Shown: positions 1 to 10,550, counted from the stretch's first letter. The stretch is DNA of 64,000 nt from an uncultured Clostridia bacterium (GCA_946407735.1 CAMJPL010000002.1:1-64000), one strand, 5' to 3'. A program made the numbers and translations. The notes: generated by a model from the letters alone, not told the origin.

Positions 1-95
1 ATTTCATTCCTGTCGCGCGTATAATTATATCATAAACGGATGCGGATAGTCAAGTAGTTAAATGTATTATACATCCTCATCCCGCCGGTGATCCG

Positions 96-1025
96 TTACA
101 GTTTTATGAGATTGATCATCAGCAGCGAGACGAACGTCAGGATCACTCCGATAACGCATCTGACATTTATCTTTTCCCTGAAAAGGAAATGCGACATCAG
201 CATCGAAACGGAAAGCCCCCCGCCCTGCATCAGAGGATAAAGCTCAGCCGCCGGCAATATTCCGGCTGCGGCGGTCGAGAACAGGGTATTCAGGAAAATG
301 CACACCGACATAACGGAAACGTACGCGCCGAGCATCAGGGTCTGCTTTGTTCCGACGACGGATCCGCCGCGCGGCGATGAGCCGGATCTTATCCTGATCG
401 CTCCCCAGATAATGAAAAGAAGGAGGGAGGAAACCATATATGTGTACAGATTGAAGACCGGGATCCCCGCGTCGGGCGACGAGTACCTGAACCATTTCTG
501 GCTGAATGAAGAAAGCCCGTTCGCCGCCCCGCAGAGGATCAAAAGGGCGTATGCCCTGACATCCAGCTTCTCCCTGATTTTGTTGTTATAGCTGCACATT
601 ATGTACGCCGAGATTATGAGGAGGATCATCCCGGCGGCGTGATTTGCCCTTACCGGCTCGCCGAAAAACACGGCGCACAGCATTATCGGTATGATCACTC
701 CGGCGGTGAGGAAGACGTCGACCAGCATATACGCACCGCGCCTGATCACTAAAAGCCAGACCACGACGAACACCGATGTCGATATGCCGGAGAGCAGAAA
801 GATCAGAAGCTGTTTTGCGCTTATCTCCGCCGCCGCGAACGAGCCTGACGATATAAAGACGGCGAAAAGCCCTATCGGGACGCAGATCAGCATCCTGACG
901 GCGTTGAACAGGATCGCCGACGAAAGCGCGGTTATCAGCCCGCTCGTCTTTTTTCCGAAATATCCCTTCGCCGCTCCCGAGAGGACGGCGAGGGCGGTAA
1001 ACAAATATCCCATACCCGGCATCAC
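96..1025 (-). CDS. DMT/EamA-like multi-TM transporter
   Basis: 309 aa ORF with about 10 hydrophobic segments; two-repeat EamA-like layout. Confidence 0.75.
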   Translation of the reverse strand: MMPGMGYLFTALAVLSGAAKGYFGKKTSGLITALSSAILFNAVRMLICVPIGLFAVFISSGSFAAAEISAKQLLIFLLSGISTSVFVVVWLLVIRRGAYMLVDVFLTAGVIIPIMLCAVFFGEPVRANHAAGMILLIISAYIMCSYNNKIREKLDVRAYALLILCGAANGLSSFSQKWFRYSSPDAGIPVFNLYTYMVSSLLLFIIWGAIRIRSGSSPRGGSVVGTKQTLMLGAYVSVMSVCIFLNTLFSTAAAGILPAAELYPLMQGGGLSVSMLMSHFLFREKINVRCVIGVILTFVSLLMINLIKL

Positions 1026-1823
1026 TCAGACTATATCGTTTCTCACGTCGCTGTTAAAGGATTTCCCGGTCCTTTTCCTATACAGCTTTCTCATATACCC
1101 GGCGTCGCAGAAACCGTTTTTCTCGGATGCCTCATCCGCCGGCATGCCGCGCGTTATCATGCGCTTTGTTTCCTCAAATCGTATCGAATCGCGGTATTCG
1201 ATTGGCGACACCCCCGCCGCCGCCCTGAATCTTCGCCTGAAATGGCTCTCCGACAGGTGACATACCGCGGCGTATTCGGAGACCGGAATATTCCTTGCGT
1301 AATTATCCCTTATATACTCCATCGCAAGGGCTATGACGGGATCGTTTTCGGCATGGCCGTTGTATTCGCTTATCATGGAGTCGATGAGCTTCCACATCAT
1401 AGCCTTTATATGAAGCAGATTGTTCCCGGCTTCAAGCTCTTCGTTTATTTCGGATATCAGCGAGTGATACCTTCCGCCGGAGTCGTTCCATCCGCAGTAG
1501 ACGTCGGGATCTATCAGGACCTTAGAGCCATGGGAATACAGATCGAAGCATATCCCTATACCGCCGCATACGGTGTCGGTCACGGTGCGGTAATTCGCCT
1601 TATCGGGTATGAGGATAAGCGTCCCGCTGCCGAGCGAAAACGATCCGCCGTCCGTGTCGTATATCCGGGTCCCGTTGGTGATGATATGGATGAGATTCTG
1701 ATTCCTTCCCGATACCGAGTAATTATGCTCTGTTCCCTTTTCCCAGATATCTTTCCTCGCGAAGATGTTTTCTATCGACAGATCCATCCTGCAAAGATTT
1801 TCCAAAAGTGCCATATCCGTCAC
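1026..1823 (-). CDS. AraC family transcriptional regulator
   Basis: N-terminal cupin-like region; C-terminal double HTH (MEYIRDNYARNIPVSEYAAVCHLSESHFRRRFRAAAGVSPIEYRDSIR); AGGAGGTGAC RBS upstream. Confidence 0.9.
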   Translation of the reverse strand: MTDMALLENLCRMDLSIENIFARKDIWEKGTEHNYSVSGRNQNLIHIITNGTRIYDTDGGSFSLGSGTLILIPDKANYRTVTDTVCGGIGICFDLYSHGSKVLIDPDVYCGWNDSGGRYHSLISEINEELEAGNNLLHIKAMMWKLIDSMISEYNGHAENDPVIALAMEYIRDNYARNIPVSEYAAVCHLSESHFRRRFRAAAGVSPIEYRDSIRFEETKRMITRGMPADEASEKNGFCDAGYMRKLYRKRTGKSFNSDVRNDIV

Positions 1824-1847
1824 CTCCTTTTCAAGTGTTTCAAATAT

Positions 1848-1876
1848 ATTTTACTCATATTAACGTATTTTGTCAA
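1848..1876 (-). promoter_or_regulatory. sigma70-type promoter for AraC gene (TTGACA-17-TAAAAT)
   Basis: Reverse complement reads TTGACA AAATACGTTAATATGAG TAAAAT upstream of RBS and ATG. Confidence 0.75.
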
Positions 1877-1887
1877 TGATTTTCATA

Positions 1888-1925
1888 AAAATGATCGAAT
1901 CACACCCGAAAAAGATCGAATCATA
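1888..1925. promoter_or_regulatory. Putative AraC operator: direct repeats with 21-bp period
   Basis: AAAATGATCGAATCACA (1888-1904) and AAAAAGATCGAATCATA (1909-1925), 15/17 identical, between divergent promoters. Confidence 0.7.
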
Positions 1926-1927
1926 TA

Positions 1928-1956
1928 TTGAATATCAAAAATGAGTCTGGTATAAT
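1928..1956 (+). promoter_or_regulatory. sigma70-type promoter (TTGAAT-17-TATAAT)
   Basis: TTGAAT at 1928-1933 and TATAAT at 1951-1956, 17-bp spacer, upstream of the 1994 start. Confidence 0.75.
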
Positions 1957-1993
1957 GTTAATGTCAGACATTATATTTATCAGAGGTAAGGAC

Positions 1994-3073
1994 ATGAAAA
2001 AATACCGCATCGGACTGATCGGCGTCGGCGGGATAATGAACGGTGCTCATATCCCGGGATATCTTTCCGACGATAACTGTGAGATAACGGCGATCGCCGA
2101 CATAAGCGAATCGGCGCTTGAGAGAACGGGCGACAGGCTGAATCTCCCTCGGGATAGAAGATTCGGCTCTCACACCGAGCTGCTGAGATCCGGACTTGTC
2201 GACGCAGTGGATATCGCCACATCGAATGACGTCCATGTCCCCATCGCCCTCGAGGCGCTCTCATCCGGTTATCCGGTCAGCGTCGAAAAGCCGATAGGCA
2301 TGAATTTCAATCAGGCGCTCGAGCTCGAAAAGAGATCCGCCGAGACGGGACTGCCTGTCTTCGTCTGCTTCTCATGGCGGTACAGGCTCTTCCCGAGATA
2401 TATGAAATACCTTGTCGACAGCGGCGAGATCGGCAGGCTCTATCATATCTACATAAAATGCATAAAGGACAGCGGACTCTGGAAGGGACGCCGGCTTGAA
2501 TGGCGATTCCAGAAGGAGCGCGCCGGGTCGGGTGTGCTCTGCGATCTGGGCTCGCATATGTTCGATATGATAAGATTCTTCGGCGAGGAATTCGAGAGCG
2601 TTTTCTGCGATATGGGGACGATAGTCAAGCGCAGGCAGATGATCGATTCCGACGAATGGGGTGACGTCACCACAGACGACTGGAGCAACGTCATATGCAG
2701 GCTGAAAAGCGGCATCGACGCGACGGTGACGCTCACAAGATGCGCGACGAACGAGAAGGACACGATTGAATTCTACCTCATCGGTGAAAAGGGGTCGCTG
2801 AAATTCGTATATGACAACGGCCCGCAGAAGCTGTATAAATGCACCGGCGACGACATGAAGGACAACACCTTCCGCGAGGTTGAGGTCCCGTCCGACTTCA
2901 AAGCCGGAAGCCAGAGCTCGGCGTATATATCGCTCCTTTCCGGCGTGTCAGACAGCTATACCGCGCTGATAGGCGACGGCATAAAGAGTCAGGCCGCCGT
3001 CGACGCGGCGGTCATGTCGTTCGAAACGGGACGGCGCATTACCATCGACGAGCTTTACAGGTGCGGGATATGA
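1994..3073 (+). CDS. Gfo/Idh/MocA family oxidoreductase
   Basis: MKKYRIGLIGVGGIMNGAHIPGY Rossmann start; EKPIG motif; ORF track start 1928 moved to the ATG at 1994 behind an AGAGGTAAGG RBS. Confidence 0.92.
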   Translation: MKKYRIGLIGVGGIMNGAHIPGYLSDDNCEITAIADISESALERTGDRLNLPRDRRFGSHTELLRSGLVDAVDIATSNDVHVPIALEALSSGYPVSVEKPIGMNFNQALELEKRSAETGLPVFVCFSWRYRLFPRYMKYLVDSGEIGRLYHIYIKCIKDSGLWKGRRLEWRFQKERAGSGVLCDLGSHMFDMIRFFGEEFESVFCDMGTIVKRRQMIDSDEWGDVTTDDWSNVICRLKSGIDATVTLTRCATNEKDTIEFYLIGEKGSLKFVYDNGPQKLYKCTGDDMKDNTFREVEVPSDFKAGSQSSAYISLLSGVSDSYTALIGDGIKSQAAVDAAVMSFETGRRITIDELYRCGI

Positions 3074-3897
3074 AATACGGAACGCTGATAAGGCTCGCCG
3101 AGCCGAAAGACGCCGAGCCGAAGATGAGGCAGCTGAGGGAGTGCGGACTTGACTGCTGCCAGCTGGTCTACAAGCCGGAAAAATACGAGGCAGAAGACGC
3201 CGAAATAATAAAAGAGGCTTCGCTTAAAACCGGTGTCGAGATCTCGGCGCAGTTCTGCGGGTTCAGGGATCAGTACGCCACATGGAACACGAAAAGCGGA
3301 TTTCTGACAAACGGCATAAATTCCCCGTTATTCGCCGAAAGCCGCCTCGCGTACCTTCTATCGGCCATCCCGTTCATAAAGAAGCTCGGGATAACCGACA
3401 TGATAATCCACGCCGGATTCATCCCGAACAATCCTTTTGACGACAGCTACGGCAGGATGCTTTCGGCCATGACCATGCTGTGCGGTCATCTGAAAAACAA
3501 CGGCCTCAATCTGCTGCTCGAGACAGGCACCGACTCGCCGATATCCATGCTCAGGCTGATTGAGGAGGTCGGTACCAGCAACATATACGTCAATCTTGAC
3601 ACCGGCAACCTGATCATGTACGGTTACGGAAATCCGGTCGACGCGCTGCACACCTACGGGCGTCTTGTGAGAAACACCCACTTCAAGGACGGTCTGCCGC
3701 CGACAGTCCCGGGTGCTCTCGGAAAGGAGACCGAAATAGGCTCGGGAAACGTCGATTTCAAAAAAGTCATCTCGATCCTTAAATCCCTGGGATATGACAG
3801 ATATATAACGATAGAGCGCGAGCTGTCCGGAGGAAATCAGTCGGATGAGATAATACGGGCGTTAAGTTATATACGCGATATCTGGGATAACGGATAA
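3070..3897 (+). CDS. Sugar phosphate isomerase/epimerase (xylose isomerase-like TIM barrel)
   Basis: LLLETG, NLDTGNLI and HFKDG motifs; overlaps the preceding CDS. Confidence 0.88.
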   Translation: MKYGTLIRLAEPKDAEPKMRQLRECGLDCCQLVYKPEKYEAEDAEIIKEASLKTGVEISAQFCGFRDQYATWNTKSGFLTNGINSPLFAESRLAYLLSAIPFIKKLGITDMIIHAGFIPNNPFDDSYGRMLSAMTMLCGHLKNNGLNLLLETGTDSPISMLRLIEEVGTSNIYVNLDTGNLIMYGYGNPVDALHTYGRLVRNTHFKDGLPPTVPGALGKETEIGSGNVDFKKVISILKSLGYDRYITIERELSGGNQSDEIIRALSYIRDIWDNG

Positions 3898-3917
3898 AGC
3901 CCGAACGGGGGGTAGGT

Positions 3918-5369
3918 ATGTTAAAGAAAATACTTGCATGTGTCCTTTTCCTTGGCACGGCGCTGCTGCATGTATGCGGCTGCTCCGGCTCCGAGGTATC
4001 GGCGCCGGAGGTCACGGTAGATACCGCCGCCGGGACGGCGGCTGAAACCGAGGCGCCGGCCGAGACGGATATCACTGACGAGCTTCCGGACAAAGATTTC
4101 GGCGGAGCGGTTTACACAATGACCGGCGTCGACTACACCACGAGGCGCAATTTCGCGAATGAGGATGAAAGCGGCGAAATTGTAAACGACGCCCTCGCGG
4201 CCCGCGATCTCGCCGTAAGCGAACGGTACAACGTCTCGATCAAAACCATAGCTGAGGATTCGGCGGACAAGATCAACAGCAACGTGAAGAAGGCGGTACA
4301 GGCGGGAGATCACGCTTACGATTTCGTGATCTCGTCGATCTCCGGGTCGATGATATCCCTCATGACGGGAAATCTTCTGTATGATCTTTCCGGTCTTGAG
4401 GCGCTGTCCCTCGACAAGCCGTGGTGGTCGCCCGGTATGTATGAAAACACAAGACTCAACGGAACGCAGTACATCACAACGGGCGACATCTCGCCGATGA
4501 AATACTACGCCCCTTACTGTCTCGCGTACAACCGCAAGCTCTGTGAGGATTACGGTTATAAGGATATCGACAAATCGGTCCTCGACGGGAAATGGACAAT
4601 TGACGCGTTCGACAAGATGATAACCGACTCGAATTCGGACCTGAACGGCGACGGGATCATCGACGGCAGCGATTTCTTCGGCTACGCGCACGTCAATACC
4701 GAGATAACCGCCTTCTCGCATTATGTCGGGGCCGGTCAGAAATTATCCGTCACATCGTCTGACGGGAATGTCGAGATCCCGATAAACACACCGGCATCCG
4801 TCTCAGTCATCGAAAAATGCGGAGCGCTGATATCAAGGTCTCCCGGCTATCCGGCGAGCGACGACAAGATCACGATAAGCATGTTCAAGGAGGACAGGGC
4901 GCTGTTCTTCGGAAATTCTTACTCGAACATCATCGCCAATTTCAGGGACATGGAAAGCGATTTCACCGTGATACCGACTCCGAAGCTCGATGAGGCGCAG
5001 CCAAGGTATTACAGCTATATCAACACATGGGCTCTGAGCGGGACCGCCGTTCCGGCGAATATCGCCGATCCCGAAATGGTGGGGACGGTGACGGAGGCTC
5101 TTTGCAGATACTCATATCGGGACGTACGCCCGGATCTGTACGAGACCGTCATAAAGGTGAAGGTCGCCCGCGGCGATATCGACGCCGTGCTGCTCGACAT
5201 CGTATTCGACAACACATACGTCGATTTCAACGGCATATTCAATCTCGGGGGATCGGCCTCCGCGGTCGCAAATGCCATACTTACGGGATCCGATTTCATG
5301 TCCGCCTACGCGAAGATCGAAAACAAGATCCGGGGAGATATTGAAAAATACCTTTCATTCGGCGGCTGA
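3918..5369 (+). CDS. ABC transporter extracellular solute-binding lipoprotein
   Basis: Signal peptide with lipobox-like VCGC; acidic linker; SBP-like body similar to ORFs at 30922 and 58480. Confidence 0.85.
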   Translation: MLKKILACVLFLGTALLHVCGCSGSEVSAPEVTVDTAAGTAAETEAPAETDITDELPDKDFGGAVYTMTGVDYTTRRNFANEDESGEIVNDALAARDLAVSERYNVSIKTIAEDSADKINSNVKKAVQAGDHAYDFVISSISGSMISLMTGNLLYDLSGLEALSLDKPWWSPGMYENTRLNGTQYITTGDISPMKYYAPYCLAYNRKLCEDYGYKDIDKSVLDGKWTIDAFDKMITDSNSDLNGDGIIDGSDFFGYAHVNTEITAFSHYVGAGQKLSVTSSDGNVEIPINTPASVSVIEKCGALISRSPGYPASDDKITISMFKEDRALFFGNSYSNIIANFRDMESDFTVIPTPKLDEAQPRYYSYINTWALSGTAVPANIADPEMVGTVTEALCRYSYRDVRPDLYETVIKVKVARGDIDAVLLDIVFDNTYVDFNGIFNLGGSASAVANAILTGSDFMSAYAKIENKIRGDIEKYLSFGG

Positions 5370-5416
5370 TCATGCTAAAAAGCCTGACCGCATATCACGT
5401 CTGTAACGTGCTAGAC

Positions 5417-5450
5417 AAACCCGCCCGCGGAGCAGTCCGCGGGCGGGTTT
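5417..5450 (+). terminator. Rho-independent terminator
   Basis: aaacCCGCCCGCGGagcagtCCGCGGGCGGGttt, downstream of the SBP gene; possibly bidirectional. Confidence 0.8.
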
Positions 5451-5462
5451 CATTTGGTTCAT

Positions 5463-7145
5463 TCATCTGAAAATATACTGACTCGCCGGCTCAAGATGCA
5501 GCCTGAGTCCTTCCTCTGACGCTTCGGCGGCAGGGCATTCCCCGATGGGGACAAGCGCACGCTTATCGGGGTCAAACCACTCTGACGGCTCGAATCCTGT
5601 GAGCAGGATATCATGTCCGCCGCCGTCAAATTCATCAGCGCGCTTGTCCGTCACGACGGTGATCCCGCCGTCATAGAAGCTCAGGATCGCGTCGCATCCG
5701 ATGATCCTGCCGATTTTTCGCCAGCCGTGATATGGGATCACGTCAAGATCATATCTTCCGTCGAGGTCCGGCAGATGGAACACCGCTTCAAGCCGATGAT
5801 CGCCGAGAAGTGAAAACACCGATTTCAGATATCTCGTGGTCTCTCTGCAGAGCTCCCAGCGCCATGTGGGCTCGTTGTTCCCGCCGAGGATCGAATAGCT
5901 GTGGACATGATAATATACGTAATACTCGACATATCTGCAGCCGTACGCCGCGAGAAGATTGGTCTGCCAGCGCATGAACTGCGGCGTGATATCCGATCTC
6001 GCCGGATCAGCCCCTACCCTGATCGCGGCGAGGATGGCTCCGTGGTCGACGCCGTTGTCGACTGCAAACGCCCGCTGCAGCTCGAAATTGGAATAAAAAT
6101 ACGGATCGGTCATTTCCGCACCCCTTTCGGTCATGAAGAAGGGATAGCGGTCGAAGCAGTAGTAATCGGGGTGAACGAGGCGCGAAAACTCGCTGTAAAA
6201 CGACTGCACGCCATAGGTATGAGCGCGTGGACCGAGATTTATGTAGACCGGGCGTTTTTTCGGATCATACTTTCGGAAGCAGGCCCGCGCGAAGGAGCAC
6301 AGATTGAAATCCCGCGCGTCCGGCTCGTCCCAGTACCCCCACTGGGATATCCCGTCAAGATCTCCGAAGGCCTCGACAAGGCCCCGGATCTCACCTTCAT
6401 ATTCCTCCGCCTTATCCGGTCGCTCGAGCGGATCAAAGTCCCCGGGATGCGAGGCTCCGTAAAGACGGGCCGTGACGCCCTCGGCATAAAAGCGTCCTAT
6501 CAGGGCGCGGAGCCTCCGAACATTATCCTGATCATGCCAGTCGGCGTTAAGGGGAACCTCATCCGTCCCGAAATCGACGATACCGCGAAAGGTTTTCTCG
6601 TCCTCAAAGGGCGCGAGGTTGTAGGGTGAGCCGTAAAATGACACCGTGAATTTCGGGAAGGCATGGCGGATAGGCGGCGCTTCACAGCCGAATGTCCCGA
6701 ATGCTTCCCCGTCAAGCCAGGCGTCCTTTTTGTCTTCCGAATATCTCACGCACTCATGGAGCTTTTCGGCGGCGGCGCGATAACCGCCGTAGGTATGCGC
6801 GAGAGTGGTCACGGTGCCGCCCCGGCGGATGATGACGTACTGATAGGCGTCTGCGTCGCCGAGCCCCGAGAGATCGGTGGTAAAGCACCGGCCGACATAT
6901 ACCCTGTTTCCCGTGATCTCCCCCGCCGAGTCCTCCGTTATCATCTGCGGCCACTCACCTGTGACGTTCCAGATGCCGGATAGCAGCGTTTTGTTCAGAT
7001 AATTAAAAAGCTCGGAGGAGATGTTTCTCGACGGCTCGGGAGGCGTGACGTCCTTATAGATCTCAAACGGGTAAGGATATCCCGAATACACGAAGTGACA
7101 TACGCTCACGCCGTCTTTTACAAGGTAGAATCTTTCATCTGACAT
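5463..7145 (-). CDS. Hypothetical protein, glycoside hydrolase-like
   Basis: 560 aa, GH-like features (ISQWGYWDEPDARDF, YCFDRYPFF); no confident family. Confidence 0.6.
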   Translation of the reverse strand: MSDERFYLVKDGVSVCHFVYSGYPYPFEIYKDVTPPEPSRNISSELFNYLNKTLLSGIWNVTGEWPQMITEDSAGEITGNRVYVGRCFTTDLSGLGDADAYQYVIIRRGGTVTTLAHTYGGYRAAAEKLHECVRYSEDKKDAWLDGEAFGTFGCEAPPIRHAFPKFTVSFYGSPYNLAPFEDEKTFRGIVDFGTDEVPLNADWHDQDNVRRLRALIGRFYAEGVTARLYGASHPGDFDPLERPDKAEEYEGEIRGLVEAFGDLDGISQWGYWDEPDARDFNLCSFARACFRKYDPKKRPVYINLGPRAHTYGVQSFYSEFSRLVHPDYYCFDRYPFFMTERGAEMTDPYFYSNFELQRAFAVDNGVDHGAILAAIRVGADPARSDITPQFMRWQTNLLAAYGCRYVEYYVYYHVHSYSILGGNNEPTWRWELCRETTRYLKSVFSLLGDHRLEAVFHLPDLDGRYDLDVIPYHGWRKIGRIIGCDAILSFYDGGITVVTDKRADEFDGGGHDILLTGFEPSEWFDPDKRALVPIGECPAAEASEEGLRLHLEPASQYIFR

Positions 7146-7159
7146 ATCGGGACACCCTG

Positions 7160-9127
7160 TTATAAATGGCTCGTTTCCTTTATTATCAGAATCATCCCGG
7201 TGTTTCCGGGAAGGGTGACGCTGATGCCGTTTCCGGTATCTTCGGCGGCGCCGCCGTGTATGGTTTCCGTCTTCATGAGCGAATATCCGTCACAGAATAT
7301 TTCTGCCGTGCGTTCATCCGGAGTGTAGTTCATGACGGTCAGTATGCGCTCGGCTTCGGATCTTATGTGCTCCGTCAGACAGATATACGGCGAATCGGAG
7401 CGGGCCTTCTTTTCGGGACTGCGAAGGCCGCACGCCGAGTAGAAGCGGTACAGGTCCTTCGCCCCTTCGCCGGAAACTATACCGCTGCCGCATCCGGCCT
7501 CGTATTCTACGGGATAGGCGCAGAAGAACACCTTGCCGCATCCATAGCTGTTTACCGTCAGCGCCGGATTTCCGTCGTCGGCATACGCCAGAACCGTGGC
7601 ATCCGTGACCTCATACCGCAGCTTGTACTCGCTGCTCATCTCCGCTTTGCTTCCGTCGGCAAACGTCACCGTGTCGGGCTTCGTTCGGCGGCACCGTGTT
7701 TTCACCTTGACGCCTGTATATGACGAGAACGGCGACATCAGAGCGCTGCCGAGCGACAGATACAGCGAAGCGCCGTTTTCGACTCGGCGGAGTATCTCTG
7801 ACAGCACATGTCCCTCGATCGCCGCGAGCCCGCAGAGGTTCGGAAGAAGATATGCCTTCGCCTCGGGGATCTCGTCACTGCACCACGCGAACGTTATGTC
7901 GATTCCCGCCTGCTTCGCTAAAATGAAAGCGCCGTACGCAGTCGCCCAGATATCCTGCCCTGCCGTCAAAACACACACGGCGTCCTTTATATACGGCGGC
8001 AGAGTGTTCCCATTTTTTCCGTCGGCGCCGGTGATCCCTTCTGAAAAGCCGTCGGCGAAGTCGGCGAACTCCTTCATCGCGCATACTACGGGCTTGGGAG
8101 ACGCGTCGACGCGGAACAGGCCGAGCTCCCGCTCGACCGAGTCCCAGTCATACGGCGTGTGCGTCAGCTCCGACTGCTCATTTGCGCACCACCAGACAAA
8201 TCCGCGCAGATCGTGTGCCCATGTCGAGAAAAGACAGGCGCGGATGTAGTCGGCGGCGATATCCTCGTCGGCGATCATGGGTCCGAGCGTGCCGGCCTCT
8301 TCGACAAAGCAAGGTTTGCCGCCGAGCGAGGCGTACATGACCGATTCCGCGGTGGAATGAAGTATCGACTTCATCTCGTTCAGAGGGTCGGTGCCGCAGT
8401 GCGGGGTGAACACCGGATAAGGATGCGTGCAGAGTATGTCGAGTATCTCACCCTGATCCTCCGGCGACCATGTCCCGGTCGGCGAAAGGCCGTGCATCCC
8501 GGAGACGACGGGATGGGACTTGTCCTCGGAGCGGATCGTGTTAGTGATCGCAGAAGCCCAGAGATACGCCGCGTCGTGCGATATTCCCTGCATGCAGTTG
8601 CATTCGTTGCCGAGATCCCACGCGGCCACGGCAGGATGATCCTTGAACCGGCGCACCATATAGCGGACAAAACGGATCTGCCAGCGGATGACGAGCGGAT
8701 CGGAGAGCAGCCCCTTCCCCTGGAACGCCTCCGGCATATGCATGCGTCCGCTCATCCAGCCGGTGACAAGACCGACGATGAGCCTGATGCCGTGCTTCTG
8801 CGCGATGTCACAGAACTGCCCGAAACGGTCGGCCATAACGATATCGACTCCCGCCCTTCCGGCATCGGTAAACGGGAGCGGATCTTCGCCGAGACGCATC
8901 TCGCGTTCGCTCGATCCGCCGCCGTAGTGGATGCGCAGAGGCTGAAAGTCCCGCCAGTTTGGGAACATCCGCACCACCCGGACATTGTATTCGGCGAGAC
9001 GGCGCAGATCGTCGTCGACGACCTCGGGACGCCAGTCTCGCCACATGTTCGTCCCGGCGTGGGAAGCCCAGTAATTGCATCCGGTGAAATACTTGCCTGA
9101 GGTGAAAAGTGTATCGTTGTTATTCAT
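7160..9127 (-). CDS. Glycoside hydrolase (GH5/beta-mannanase-like TIM barrel plus C-terminal GATase/trimerisation-like region)
   Basis: AAWDLGNECN acid/base-type motif, CFVEEAGTLG nucleophile-type motif. Confidence 0.75.
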   Translation of the reverse strand: MNNNDTLFTSGKYFTGCNYWASHAGTNMWRDWRPEVVDDDLRRLAEYNVRVVRMFPNWRDFQPLRIHYGGGSSEREMRLGEDPLPFTDAGRAGVDIVMADRFGQFCDIAQKHGIRLIVGLVTGWMSGRMHMPEAFQGKGLLSDPLVIRWQIRFVRYMVRRFKDHPAVAAWDLGNECNCMQGISHDAAYLWASAITNTIRSEDKSHPVVSGMHGLSPTGTWSPEDQGEILDILCTHPYPVFTPHCGTDPLNEMKSILHSTAESVMYASLGGKPCFVEEAGTLGPMIADEDIAADYIRACLFSTWAHDLRGFVWWCANEQSELTHTPYDWDSVERELGLFRVDASPKPVVCAMKEFADFADGFSEGITGADGKNGNTLPPYIKDAVCVLTAGQDIWATAYGAFILAKQAGIDITFAWCSDEIPEAKAYLLPNLCGLAAIEGHVLSEILRRVENGASLYLSLGSALMSPFSSYTGVKVKTRCRRTKPDTVTFADGSKAEMSSEYKLRYEVTDATVLAYADDGNPALTVNSYGCGKVFFCAYPVEYEAGCGSGIVSGEGAKDLYRFYSACGLRSPEKKARSDSPYICLTEHIRSEAERILTVMNYTPDERTAEIFCDGYSLMKTETIHGGAAEDTGNGISVTLPGNTGMILIIKETSHL

Positions 9128-9195
9128 ATTGATATACCGTCATTCCGCGAAAGGAGTCGATGAGAGGACAGTCCGCCGGGGCAGGATATGAATAA

Positions 9196-9242
9196 CCGTC
9201 TTCTCCGGCAGAGCCCGGAGCGGAGAAAGCCGGAGAAGGCGG
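9196..9242 (-). terminator. Terminator-like hairpin
   Basis: Inverted repeat CCGTCTTCTCCGGC ... GCCGGAGAAGGCGG downstream of the 9270-10487 gene; weak U-tract. Confidence 0.4.
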
Positions 9243-9269
9243 TCATTTACGCTTCATTTACATCAGATG

Positions 9270-10487
9270 TCAGTCATTGTATTTTCCGTACATCGTCGAC
9301 GGCGGGAGGGTCGCGCCTTCGCCGTTCTCATCCGGGAAGGGCGTCGCGTCGTCGTTTTCATAGAGGACACGCTCCTCTTCACTGGAGAAGTCAGGTATCT
9401 TATAGTTTTCGCCGTGATTCAGACAGCTGCGCCATCCGAGTATGGCCGTCGCCGACATCGCGGCGCCTTTATACACGTCGAAGAACGGTGTCACGCCGCC
9501 GGCGAAATACTCGATGATGTTCTGCACTATCCAGTAGTCGCCGCCGCCGTGACCGGCCTTGACCGCCTTCACGCCCTTCTCGCCCCATGAGGCGGGATCC
9601 GGCGTTACGTAATGTACCTGATCCTCCACGCCCTCGGGCTTTGTATGCGAGAAGTAATATACCCTGACCTTCCCGTCGGTATATCCGCCCTGCTCGACCG
9701 AGCCCATATCGCCGACGATGCGGTAACGGCTGTAATCGGAGGCAGCGGCGGTGCAGCCGGTGAAGGAAGCTGTCATGCCGTTGTCCATCTCGCAGAACAT
9801 CCTCGCCATGCCGTCGTCGTTGGGCCTGAAATCTCGTATCTTTTCAAGCAGATTCGAGTGCGCGGCGCGCGCCGAGACGTATTTCGGCATGCTGCCCGTC
9901 ATATACATGAGCGGCCCCATCGCGTGCGTGACGTAATATGTGCGCGGCATCCATGCCCGCCAGTGGTATTTCGACGGAGTGAGATGATGCAGCTCCTCGA
10001 GATTTCCCGAGTGGTTGTACTCGCCCTCCGCGTAAAGCAGCGTCCCGAGCGTCCCGCCCTCGATCTGATGCTTCATTTCGAGGTTCGACGTGCTGAACGG
10101 GTAGTTCTCGGCGATCATGTATTTCCGCCCCGTCCTCTCGACGCATCTGACGAGATCGACGCACTGCTTCATGGTTGCCGCCGACGTGCATTCGCTCACC
10201 ACGTCCATCCCGGCCTCCATGGCCTTTATCGCGTAGATCGCGTGCTCATGGAAATAGTTGGCGAGGAACACCGCGTTCATGCCGACCTCTCTGCCGTATT
10301 CGATGAACTCGTCGAAATCTCTGAAAAGCTTCGCGTCGGCAAGACCCTTCACATGGTCCAGCTTGTCAGCCTGCTTGTCGCATACGGCGACGATCTTTAT
10401 GACCGACGGGTCCTCCGCCGCTATAAGGTCGATGTAGCTGTTCCCGCGCCAGGCCCCGAACATGCCGATCTTGATCGTGTAACTCAT
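9270..10487 (-). CDS. Gfo/Idh/MocA family oxidoreductase
   Basis: MSYTIKIGMFGAWRGNSYIDLIAAEDPSVIKIVAVCD; MDVVSECTSA; C-terminal Gfo-type domain. Confidence 0.88.
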   Translation of the reverse strand: MSYTIKIGMFGAWRGNSYIDLIAAEDPSVIKIVAVCDKQADKLDHVKGLADAKLFRDFDEFIEYGREVGMNAVFLANYFHEHAIYAIKAMEAGMDVVSECTSAATMKQCVDLVRCVERTGRKYMIAENYPFSTSNLEMKHQIEGGTLGTLLYAEGEYNHSGNLEELHHLTPSKYHWRAWMPRTYYVTHAMGPLMYMTGSMPKYVSARAAHSNLLEKIRDFRPNDDGMARMFCEMDNGMTASFTGCTAAASDYSRYRIVGDMGSVEQGGYTDGKVRVYYFSHTKPEGVEDQVHYVTPDPASWGEKGVKAVKAGHGGGDYWIVQNIIEYFAGGVTPFFDVYKGAAMSATAILGWRSCLNHGENYKIPDFSSEEERVLYENDDATPFPDENGEGATLPPSTMYGKYND

Positions 10488-10550
10488 AATTGCCTCCCCG
10501 ATCTACTGTTGTTAATAATGCTTGTTTCGCTCTTTTTCTGCCGTGCAGCC

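Noticed and set aside
8159-9100. 313-aa plus-strand ORF antisense to the GH5-like gene
   Set aside because: Mirrors codon bias of a well-supported gene on the other strand; Arg/His-rich, no recognisable motif
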